64,000 nucleotides of DNA from Paramyrothecium sp. XJ0827 (Eukaryota; Ascomycota; Sordariomycetes; Hypocreales; Stachybotryaceae), in NCBI GenBank assembly GCA_020881915.1, contig JAJFPB010000004.1, positions 4,402,001 through 4,466,000 on the forward strand. Direction: 5' to 3'. The first letter of the stretch is position 1; the number at the start of each line of letters is the position of its first letter. The position numbers and the translations under genes were made by a program. This document shows, in pieces, positions 32,021 through 41,606 of this stretch. Below the pieces are notes generated by a model. The model did not search any database and was not told the origin of the DNA. It saw nothing but the letters and a program-made list of their open reading frames with translations.

Positions 32021-33634
32021 CTAGAAGTCGATGAACCTAAGCCAGACTTGCTTCTTCTTCTCTTGCACCCACTGTTTTACAACGCCGGCATCTCTCTGCA
32101 CTTGTTTAGATGTCGGTTCAAGCGACTTTGCCGAAGACTTAGGAAGATCTGCGACCTCGGTACCCACGGTTCCGTAGACGCCAGCCACGATACCTCGCAT
32201 AATGCTCCAAGCTACATTAATGCCGAGACACATCCTTGGCCCCGATCCAAATGCGTAAAAGTTGGCCTTCATCTCCTTTAAGCCCTCCCGATTGCCTTGC
32301 TTGCTATCGTCCTCCAGCCATCGCTCCGGGAGCCAACACTCGGCGTCATCGAAAACCTCTTCCTTGCGCTGCATTGACATGGCTTGGGATGTGATTATCC
32401 AGCCTGGAGGAATTTCGTAACCGTGGACCGTGATGGGACTCGTGGTCTTGCGCTCCATGCTGAACGGTATGGGAGGATGCAATCGCAGCGTCTCCTTGAT
32501 GACGGCATGGAGATATGGCAGTTGTCTCAATTTCTCTGCTGACAGTTCGTACGGTGAAGTGCCTGCTTCGATAGCAGCTTGCCTTATCTCTGCGCGTAAC
32601 TGTTGTTGACGATGGAAGTTGCTTGGAAGCGACAAGTGGCGGAACAGAGGTGTCAGACCGTCCGACGTCGTGCTGACTCCCGCCCAGAAATTATCCAAAG
32701 AGTCGCTGAGGACGTATTCCAAAGAGGGCACAGAACTAGAAGGACCGTTGTCCAGAAAATGAGCATGGAGTCGGTGCATCAAGCTCTCGTGGCCGTCAGC
32801 TTGATCAGATTGTGACGACCGAAGTTCTTCAAGAGCCTTACGGCCGATGCGGTCAGAGTACAGGCCGATGTGGAACTGCCCATCGAGACCCTTCGGTGCG
32901 AGACCCAACTTACGAAGCCAAAGAGTGAGGCCTGGGAGAAGAAACATGATACCGCCCGCGATACTCATCTGCCGCTGCTCCTGAAAGTCAATATCTATCT
33001 GCATCGCCGCACGCTGTTCCGCATCGCCAACGAGGTTGAGCTTGTGCTTGGCGCCGTAGGCAACGTGGCTCATTATGTCGTACAAGGCAAACTGAAGCAG
33101 AGGCCTGATTTCCGCGGCGCCATTAGGGCTCCCCGCCCCTTTTTCTTTTGCTAGTTGCAGCATGCCACGAGTAGCGGCCTTGATGACTTCGGTCAGCTCC
33201 TCCGAATCCGCCATCTTTGCAGCATAAATGGTGCGTAAAGGCCGCCTACGGTCTTGATGCAATGCACCATCCACTGTAGATACCAGGTTCTCCGCTCCGT
33301 AGTTGTGGAAGAAAGGTAGCGCCTCGGGTCTATCTAGTCGCCTGGCGCCAATGAAGACGTCGCGCATACCTGCGACATCGTTGACGGAAACCTGTTTTGG
33401 ACCGATTTGCACGATCAGGCCATACTTTCTGTGTAGCTTGCAGGCGTAGACGTCTGCGGAGCCACGCAGCGTGTAGAAGAGATATGGCAAAGCCGTAAAT
33501 TTGTGGAGCAACGGCCCCGGAAAGCGATGGTTTCTCATGATGGGGGCGGCAGCAAGGCTGATTAGGAGAGCAACGACGAAGCCGCCGAGCAGCTGTAGAG
33601 ACAAGGGCCAACTACTGCCTAGGTGGATGACCAT
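32021..33634 (-). CDS. Cytochrome P450 monooxygenase
   Basis: An intronless 537-aa microsomal-type P450 from ATG 33634. An N-terminal membrane anchor (LQLLGGFVVALLISLAAA) and a proline-containing hinge (FPGPLLHKF) are followed by the family landmarks in order: I-helix WAGVSTTSDG, K-helix ETLR (ExxR), PERW, and the heme-binding loop FGSGPRMCLG with its Cys ligand near residue 468. All core residues are intact. The tail after the heme loop ends in a Lys-rich stretch. Subfamily and substrate cannot be told from sequence alone. No polyketide, terpene or peptide synthase lies nearby, so a role in a secondary metabolite cluster is not supported by the visible context. Confidence 0.93.
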   Translation of the reverse strand: MVIHLGSSWPLSLQLLGGFVVALLISLAAAPIMRNHRFPGPLLHKFTALPYLFYTLRGSADVYACKLHRKYGLIVQIGPKQVSVNDVAGMRDVFIGARRLDRPEALPFFHNYGAENLVSTVDGALHQDRRRPLRTIYAAKMADSEELTEVIKAATRGMLQLAKEKGAGSPNGAAEIRPLLQFALYDIMSHVAYGAKHKLNLVGDAEQRAAMQIDIDFQEQRQMSIAGGIMFLLPGLTLWLRKLGLAPKGLDGQFHIGLYSDRIGRKALEELRSSQSDQADGHESLMHRLHAHFLDNGPSSSVPSLEYVLSDSLDNFWAGVSTTSDGLTPLFRHLSLPSNFHRQQQLRAEIRQAAIEAGTSPYELSAEKLRQLPYLHAVIKETLRLHPPIPFSMERKTTSPITVHGYEIPPGWIITSQAMSMQRKEEVFDDAECWLPERWLEDDSKQGNREGLKEMKANFYAFGSGPRMCLGINVAWSIMRGIVAGVYGTVGTEVADLPKSSAKSLEPTSKQVQRDAGVVKQWVQEKKKQVWLRFIDF

Positions 33635-34423
33635 TTCTAATGTGAGAAGGCGGGAGTCCTGCGCTCGGTTTTGTAGCCAGAGGCGGCCAGCACCACGTCG
33701 TTGTGCATCAGAGGTCAGTCAAGCATCGCTTCTCCCAGTATGTCTGTAGACACGGGCATCTGCACGTATTGCACGTATTGAGCTGCCAAGTTTACACTTG
33801 GGGAAGTGCGTTTAGTGATTATATAATTGGGAGCTGATGTGACTAAGCAGCGCCAGCAGCTCCAACGTCGGCTCCAGAGCCATGCAAAATGTGTAATGTT
33901 CAGCATTGTCACGCTCTTTTTGCCGAGGGAAAATGCGTCTTACTTCAAGAAAATGCTTGGGAGCAATTGCATTGACATTCTTTTAGAATCAAGCAGTTCT
34001 GATGACCTGGACCAGGGTAATGTTGAGAAAAGCGCGAGAGGTTTAATCTGAAATTAGCCCACACTAACACGCATCAGGGCCAAGGCGGGCTGGTTAAGGC
34101 TGTCAGTGCCGAAAAATACCCCACTAACACGCTGAACTCCCCCACGCTCTTAGTGGACTGACTGATCGAGCACGCCAAGGACGAATCAGCCTCACCAAGG
34201 ATTCTATGGAGGCATACTTGAGCTCCGCCTAGATCACAGCCCTCTGTGCAACATGCGCTCGTCAATAACAGACCCAGGGGGCGCTGCTTGCCTAGTGACT
34301 CGAGATATAAACCTGGATTTTTTATGCGCTTGGCGGCAGACATGAGCTTGTCAGATTGAAAGAAAACAGGGTCGCGATCTTGGGAATCAGAACGTGCCGG
34401 GCTCTGAACGGCAGTCATACACC
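33635..34423. promoter_or_regulatory. Divergent promoter between P450 and unknown gene
   Basis: About 790 bp between two divergent starts, so both promoters must lie here. It contains a direct repeat of TGCACGTATT near 33760-33778. No gene is visible. Confidence 0.4.
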
Positions 34424-35396
34424 ATGCCAAATTCCAAAGACGAAGAAATTGCGTCGGCGAGCCAGTTCCTTAACGGCGCAATCAAAGAACTCGAGGGGCA
34501 GATCTTCGACCTCAACTCGGCACGAGGCCCTAGCGACACAACCCCAAGAAATGCCAGGATCAACAGCGTCATAAGCAATCACAATGGACACATAGAGCGG
34601 CTGTCCCTCGCGCTGCGATCAGTGGGTTTTGATAGCTTCAATTTCGGGGAGCTTCAGGCCATCAAGCCTGCCATCAATGATTACATCAAGCATGGTCGTC
34701 ACTACGGCATTGGCCACACCGAGAACTATGCCATGTATGAAAAGTTGTTTACATGGCAGAAAGATGATCATCACAGAAGACAAAGACTTGATGATAAGAA
34801 GCAGAAGCAACCCCCACAGGATAAGTCGTCGTGGGATTTATCAAAAGCTCAGGCTAGCGACGAATCAAAATCACTGACGATCTGGGCACTCGAAGCTATG
34901 ACTGAAAGTCTCACAAAGTGTATATCGCAGCTCACACCTCGGCCAGAGACATCCAAGAGGGAAAGAATCGCCAGATTTGTTGGCATTAAACGCCAGTCGG
35001 AAGAACCTGATGACCTGGACATCGAGTTCGGAGCCAGCCCATCCGAGCTACTCGAGCCACTGACAAAAATGAAGGCCCACGTAGCCCTGGTCAGAGACAA
35101 GGCCAGGAGACTTCGTCCAGGTAAGAGAAGACCCGCTCATTCGCTGACGCAAATTGAAGGCTAACAGCACTCCTTGATGAATTGTAGAGGTTGATCACCG
35201 CAAACTGGTTGCTCTCCAAGACGATTTCCGAATTCTCCAAGGACACCAAGCAGACGACACGGCGCGGCTGCGAAGCCGCTTCCCAGGAATAATGAAAGAG
35301 AGGGAGCCTACTTTAAGTGAAAGGATCCAGTTCTTGAATAAGAGACTATACGACTCGGTTGAGATAGAGCTCATACTAGACATGCAAGGGGATTGA
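34424..35396 (+). CDS. Uncharacterised helical protein
   Basis: Not recognised. Two exons, 34424-35120 and 35188-35396, joined over a 67-nt intron (GTAAGA donor, GCTAAC branch, TTGTAG end), give 301 aa starting at the ATG in ACCATGCC; a longer frame upstream starts only with GTG. The protein is hydrophilic, largely alpha-helical in appearance, without signal peptide, membrane spans or cysteine clusters. There is a Lys/Gln/Asp-rich low-complexity stretch (HHRRQRLDDKKQKQPPQD). The pattern of an N-terminal segment with SQFLNGAIKELEGQIFDL and helical repeats recalls fungal STAND N-terminal domains, but nothing specific supports that. The clean splice signals and the continued frame in exon 2 make it a real gene rather than a chance ORF. 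Confidence 0.65.
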
Positions 35397-35708
35397 GTTG
35401 CCGAATGGGGCATTAGTCGGGAACTGAAAGTCTTGAACAGAACATTCGATGATATACCAATGACGGCAGCGTGTATAATGGCCACCGCACACGTGTACAC
35501 CTCTTCTCCAAACAAAAGAAAGGACAAATATTCACGGCGGACTACAAGTTACTGTGTGGTGATAAAGAATATAGAGTATTGGGTATTCTATATACGCTCA
35601 TGGGGCAGGAGCCCTTTTGTTCATCAAGGGTATTGACATCTAATCTTACAATGACAGGCAACCACGAGTTGCAAGGCATTACCTCTCCAACGTAGATGCA
35701 TGCACTGT
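35397..35708. other. Convergent 3' intergenic region
   Basis: About 310 bp between convergent stops. Nothing seen. Confidence 0.4.
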
Positions 35709-37374
35709 CTAAACGAGGTACCTGAAGCCCCTCCTCTGGTTGAGGGCCTCGTCCTCGTTGTGCACAATGTCCAAGCCAACCGTCTTGGCGGCAACATCAT
35801 TGTGCTGCTCCCACGCGGCCTCACCGGCGTCGAGCTTCTTGTTCAGGCGGACAAGGATGACACGGAACGCAAAGGTGCCGGCAATGGTGACGCCGAACAT
35901 GGAAAGCACGATGCCGTAGCTCTTGCGGTAGCCGTTGTCGCGGAGACCCCAGACGTACGAGCCAGCAATGTTACCCAGCTGACTGAAGGCGTTGATGAGG
36001 GCCAGGGCGACGGCGCGCTTGGCGGGGGGTCGGGGGAAGGACGAGGAAATCCAGGAGTAGAAGACGATGAAACCGGCATAGGAACCGGCCTGCAGGAAGA
36101 GGGCAACGTAGCGGGCAGCAGTGTTCAGAGTGGACATGCTAATGACGAAGCCGACGATGCCCATGCAGATGGGCAGGACAATGTGCCAGAACTAATCACG
36201 AGGTTAGTTTGTAGTTGGGTACAGCAACAAGGAATGAAAACTAACCTTCTCCTGGGTTCGGTCAGCGTGCATGGCCCAGAGGAGGGAGATGATGCACGAG
36301 AACAGCCAGGGAGGGGAGCTCATCAGCAGGGTGGGAACGTAGCCGAAACCCAGAGTCTGCGTGAGGGAGGGGAAGAAGGCGTTGAAGGACAGACCGACGA
36401 CGTAGGCGGTAAAGGTCAGCATCATCAGGTAGATCTTGACATCCTTGAGCGCCATGATCAGACCGTCAAAGACACCCTGGTCCTTGGAGTCGGCGTCGGC
36501 CTCACCGACGTCCTCGACCATGCGGAGCTGGGCAACCTGCAGCTCCTCCTCGGTGAAGCCCTTGGAGTTGTGAGGTAGGTCGGGCAGGATGAAGACGGCG
36601 GTGATGGCGATGAACATAGTCACGGCGCCCTCGATCCAGAAAAGCCAGCGCCAGGCGGCGTGGCCCAGGACGCCCTGCATGTTGGAGAGCACGCCGGCGC
36701 CGACGAGGGCGGAGAAGGCGTTGGAGATGAGGTTGCCGCAGAACAGGATGGCGTTGCGGGTCGTCAGCTCCCGGCGGGTGTACCACTTGGACAGTAGCAG
36801 CAGGGCGCCGGGCAGGAAGGCGGCCTCGACGAAACCGAGGAAGAATCGCACAACGACCATCTGGCCGAAGTTGTTGACGTTTCCGGAGAGGGTGGAGATG
36901 AGACCCCAGAGGAGCATGGCGGCGGCGATGTACCACGAGGGGCGCTCAATGCGGTTGATGAACATGTTGGAGGGGACCTGGAGGTTCTGTTAACACCAGG
37001 ACGAAACATTTAAGAGAGAAGGGGGAATAACGAACCTGCATCAGAATGTAACCGACGTACAGGATACTCAAGCACGTCGCGTACTGGGTCTCGTTCAGGT
37101 TCAGGTCGTCCTCGAGGCCGCGCAGGCGGGCGGCGGCGATGTTGTTGCGGTCCAGGTAGTTCATGATGTAGATGAGCACGAACAGGCTGCAGCGCATGTC
37201 CAGCTTGCGCTTCATGCTCTTCTCGACGGCGGCGCGGCGCGCGGGGTCCATGGTCGGCTGGCCCTTGTGGTGCTCGGGCGTGGCGACGTGCTCGATGTCG
37301 GCCATGCGCTCGGCTTCCGTGTCCTTGTCGACGCGGTCTGCCGGCGCGGCGGCGGAGGAGATCTCGTCAGGCAT
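35709..37374 (-). CDS. MFS permease, anion:cation symporter (Dal5-like) family
   Basis: A plasma-membrane proton-coupled transporter of 517 aa. Exons are 37374-37036, 36977-36246 and 36191-35709; introns have donors GTTCGT and GTTAGT and ends CAG and ATTAG. The second exon can begin at 36977 (ILMQ-VPSNMF) or nine bases earlier at 36986 after AACAG, adding Asn-Leu-Gln; the first fits the family better. Twelve spans can be traced. Family motifs include YIMNYLDRNNIAAARL in the first span, the VPSNMF box, RFFLGFVEAAFLPGALLLL, YTRRELTTRNAI and FWIEGAVT. ACS members carry allantoate, nicotinate, biotin precursors and similar organic anions. The substrate is not determinable here; allantoinase is about 31 kb away, so a link with allantoate is only suggestive. 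Confidence 0.93.
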
Positions 37375-40271
37375 TTTTGTGTGTGTAGTTGTAGGATCTG
37401 TGGTTGATTGGAAGGAGAGTCCTAAACCTGCACTGCTCGAGAGGGGGGGGAGGGAAGAGGAGAAGATGGGGGAGGAGAGAGAGAAGAGTCCGATGATCTC
37501 TCGGTGCAACGACACGAGCAGGTCGAGCCGTATTTCAAGGGAAAAGCATTTACCCCAACCATCCAGACTTTCCAATAACCCCAAAACTTGGCCGACCCCG
37601 CGTAGATCCACCCCCTTGTCCCCAATTCATGGAGAAGGGGGGAGGGGGGAGGGAGCACGGGGAGCTAATGCCATCATCACACATTTTCTCGCGAACGAGT
37701 TTGAGGCCGTGAGAGCCACCCATTAAGGTGGGGGAGAGGAGCTTGGGGAGCTGGCTGGCTTTGCCCGGTCCTGTCCAAACGTTCTGTGTCCGTCCTCCTG
37801 ACTCAACCGGTCCCCCTTGGCGGCGGTTGACATTAGTCAAATCGAAAGAGGCGGTCCCCCGGGATGCCGGTGCTTTGCTCGGTGAGATTCCGGACCGGCC
37901 TCTCTGCGGCTGTCGCGACCTGCTTCCGGAGTTGGAACCATCTGGGGCCATTGTTCTCCATCTTCTCCATATTACTTAGGCAGCCAGATTATCTTGTTGC
38001 TTGTTGCCATGGCCTCCCCTCCCTCCCACCTACTCCTCCCAGTCGCGCGGTCAGATGTCGTTTTTTTGGTCCTGGAAATCGAGCCGACGGAAATTGCTTC
38101 GAGAACCAAACATCGGAGGGGGAAAAAAAACATATGGTAACAGTGACGTTTGTGTTCGCCCCTTGTGGCGATCGAGAACGTTACATCATACCAAGCCCGC
38201 CTCCTGCAAGCCACGCTTCGGAAAAGCCTGCAGGCCAAGCAACCAAGGCAAACGGCTGCAGGGTTCCCGTTCGGGAATGATTGACTTGTCAAAGCCCGTC
38301 TCCGAACCACGGCCCAGGCTTCTTGAACGGCGCTCGCCGCCTCAACAAATCAGCGCGTCAGGGAACGTAGATCCCCTGCTGGAACGGGCCTTCTAGCTCC
38401 CTAACTACGTGGGCGGCTCACCAGCTAGACCCGGGCCAAGGCGCCGGCCCAGCGAGCTAAATGGGCCCTCGACTCTCCCCGTGACTGAAGAGTTTTTGCG
38501 GCAATTTGCTACCGTACCCATCTCCCCTAGGCCGGTACGAGCTAGGGCAGGGCCGGCAGTTTAGGCCGGACGCAACGTAGGAGCACGGTATCTTAAAAGT
38601 TAATCTACGCCCACGGTCCCTACGGGTATAATCTGAAACTAGCCCGTTGGCACGGTGGAGGAAACGCGGTAAGGAAAATGGCTGGGCTCTCGTGTGTGCT
38701 TTAGTAGGGCGAGGCCTTGGCTCGACCGCCTTGCCACAGGTTGCCCTGAGCGCGAGCGCGGTGGAGCAATCGATAATTCCGTTCGGACGTCAGCAATATT
38801 CCCGTCGGCTCCTCCAGCTTTTTTAATTTCTGGAGGCGCGCTTTATTGGATCCGGGGGCACAACTCGCTCATTGGTCGTGTCGTATTCACACACGACACC
38901 TGACACGTCCAGGGTGTCTGTCTACTCCGGGGTTATAGAATCCCGAACCGTGATTCCCCGGCCCTTTGGTAGCCCATCGGGGTTTTTTTTCTTCTTCTAC
39001 AGGCCTGCCGTCCTGCGCAGTCCATGCAGGTGATATGACCATGACCATGCAAGTATGGTAGCCAGGGAGCAAAAAACGAGACCGAAAAAAGTATGATCGG
39101 GTTAATGAAGCCCGTACATCAGAACTTCGCCCGCCCGGCAACGAGCTTGCCCAGCCAGCGTATCCATCCTTCAACTTCCCTCAATCCACATGGTATCACG
39201 CGTAAGATACAGTATATGGGAATCCCTGGAGACACAGTCCAGGCTGTCGGTATTTAAAGTCGGCTCGTGTGTGCAAATGCGCGACCAAACCTTGTACTTC
39301 AGCGGGCCGAAATGCGGAGACGGGCCGAATGGCGAGCCGGTCATGTGGCTGCCGCGACGGCGGTGAGCAACGTCTTTCCCCTTCCGGAAGTCGTCGTGTC
39401 TACGGGTATCAGGTTCTCTAACCAAAACAGCTTGCCGTGTCTTGTAGGCCGGGAGAGTGGTTGCATTCAGCGGGTGAAGCTGTCTATATCAAGGTTATCT
39501 ACAAGATGCGGTTCTGCAGCAGGGGCTAACCGGTGATTAGACTTCACCAGGGCCAGCTTGGTCTAACTGGTTCCGCCTTAATTTTTGCACATCGTTGATG
39601 TTTCCATTTGATATGAATCTTCCATGCTCGATTGGATACGGTTCGCCGTTCTCCGGCATCTGCATGTCTGTTTAATACATCCCCGTCCCCATTTCCTAGT
39701 TGTCACACGCCTCTCCTCATCAAATATACCATCAAGTAATCACGCACTGAGACGGCAAGGTTCCTCTAGCGGCATCGACTGTGAACCACGGCGAACAACT
39801 AAACACCTTGAGTATCGCGTAACCAATATTTTTCGGTTCTCTTGATCCGTCAGCACATCAAATGCTACGTGGCTTCCTCTGTTGCCACACCTTATATTGC
39901 CAGAGATTCACTTATCACGTCCCTACTCAAGTATATCAGCTTTGTCATTCCTCTACCTTTCTACAGCCTAATTGTCCTGTCGTCGCCCTCAGCATGTGCA
40001 ATTTTTTGTTGTATTGCATGGTGCTGAGACCCATTGTCTTTTGCGTCTCGAAGAGGATCCAAGTGGTGTCCCAGCCTATCCAACTCCTCAGTAGACCTTG
40101 GCAAATTTCCGACTGCGACTTTGATATGGTGAGCTCCCATAGTGGCGCCTTTCCTCCCAGTCGAAGTGCCACCATCGTAACGTGGACGGTGGTAGAGAGC
40201 CATTAGCCAGGATGAGCCATCCTAAGCAAGTATTTATTGTTCCGTATATACACGATTATAAGCGTAGGTAA
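37375..40271. other. Gene-poor intergenic, nothing convincing
   Basis: About 2.9 kb. CT/GA-rich sequence at 37390-37660 is the leader region of the permease. A minus-strand frame at 40203-39961 (80 codons, ATG start, ending GDDRTIRL) reads somewhat coding-like but has no motif and is not called. Poly-T/poly-A runs occur at 38063, 38124 and 38983. No RNA gene is visible. Confidence 0.4.
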
Positions 40272-40520
40272 TCTGGCGGCTGTGTACGGTATATTGGAGG
40301 CCTGCAGTATGCCCAGACACACCGGATATCCTCCGGAAATGGTCCACCCAACCTCTTCAACCAGGACGCTCTCAATATTGTCTACTCACTTGCCGCTGTG
40401 AGGGGCAATTTAAAGTCACTGTTATGGGCGGACGCCAGGCAGAATACCGTAGTCATCCTCTGTCAAGTGGCGACTTCATCAAAAGGTAACCGCGGGGTTG
40501 TATCTAGCACTCAAGCATGA
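40272..40520 (+). other. Orphan exon-like open frame
   Basis: Open from just after a TAA at 40269 to TGA at 40520, 82 codons. It reads like an internal protein segment: GGLQYAQTHRISSGNGPPN, then FNQDALNIVYSLAAVRGNL and SLLWADARQ. No ATG starts it in frame, and a CTGCAG that could be a 3' splice site precedes Tyr-Ala-Gln at about 40307. I do not recognise the family. Either an exon of an unseen gene or a remnant. Confidence 0.3.
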
Positions 40521-40612
40521 ACAGGCGCCTCGCCGGGACTTGCGATTTGTCCATAGAACTAGTGAAGACATATCTATTCGTCAATCTGGAATTTCAAATC
40601 ACTCTAAGATGC

Positions 40613-41164
40613 CTACACGTAAAGAACAGGTTTCCAGCCCCTTTGCAAGTGATGCCATTGGATACAGACAGTTGTGATAAGTTTCAGCCATAGCTTGCAA
40701 TAATCGAACCATTTGTTTCTCGTCATAGACGAGCAAGTGAGGTTTGCGTGAGCATAGTCGAAGGCATCCAGATACCTCATCAACTGGACCACAGCGGCAC
40801 ATACCACCAGAATGTGAAAGATTGAATGGGAGCCCCACAGATCGAATTTGCCAGGGTATCGACTTTCGGGAAACCTAGTCTTCAGAACCACACGTGTTAG
40901 AGTCATTTCTCTCTTGTGTGCGAAATGAAGGCTTACTGCATAGGACCAAACCCCTGATAGAAGGCAGCCTGCTTTTGCCAGAGTATAAGGAAACGCTTTT
41001 CTCATCATCTGCTCCATGCCGAAAACAATGAGTCCGTGGATCAAGGGTGCAATACCGCATAAGCCAGTCCCCACGAACATTAATGCTCGGAAGAGGCGGT
41101 ACTTTGAGCCCTGGAACCTGGGATGCATCGTCATGGCGACAGTCAATGCCCCGAATACTCCAGT
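40613..41164 (-). pseudogene. 5'-truncated PAQR/hemolysin-III family gene
   Basis: The C-terminal half of a seven-span PAQR (adiponectin-receptor-like) membrane protein. Exons 41164-40937 and 40879-40613, split by a 57-nt intron (GTAAGC donor, CTAAC branch, TGAAG end) that restores WSYA-TRFPESRYPGKFD. Visible family blocks: FRALMFVGTGLCGIAPLIHG, RYPGKFDLWGSHSIFHILVV and FDYAHANL. The expected SSHQ before IFH is GSHS, one residue short. The left end is a GTTAACAG splice acceptor at 41165, but no upstream exon with the N-terminal PAQR motifs (the S-x3-H and ...CHS region) can be found up to the next gene at 41607. The residues after NLTCSS are not family-like. Most likely a relic; a very distant first exon is the alternative. 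Confidence 0.55.
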
Positions 41165-41606
41165 CTGTTAACGAGGAAAGAACAGTGTTAGACTCCAGTG
41201 CAAGTTTAGGCTTTCTTTTCATAATTGTGCTTTTTATCTTGTCTTTAAAATCAGTTTTAGAATAGCTCCCAGTCAACAGACCCAGATGAAGGGCCTATTA
41301 GACGTAGCCCAAGACGAAGTCTCTCTAACACGAGCGAGAGCAGCTTCACACGAACCAATGCAACTCTTGGTGAAGGGCTTGGTTTCAAGAGGACTATGAA
41401 AAGTAACACGTACGAACCTACCGCAGCCAAGCCGTTTCATCTTTTTTTCTTCTCCTTGCTCAATTTACCCCTATCGGCAATTTTCGAATCTACATTCGAA
41501 GCCGTTGCCATGTCTGGACATGAGTTATCTCACATCCCCAACCTGCTTGTCATAGCTGGAGGCCGGTCCAACCCCCCAGCCATTTCGCTGCTCCTCACTC
41601 TCGCCT
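41165..41606. other. Intergenic, no PAQR upstream exon found
   Basis: About 440 bp between the PAQR fragment and the ankyrin gene end. A plus-strand frame at 41396-41728 overlaps the ankyrin gene antisense and has no motif. Confidence 0.4.

Noticed and set aside
35700..36578. Plus-strand frame of 292 codons across the permease
   Set aside because: Antisense shadow; the minus-strand permease has introns and family motifs that fit.
39961..40203. Minus-strand 80-codon frame with ATG start
   Set aside because: Reads mildly coding-like, but no motif, splice partner or neighbour supports it.
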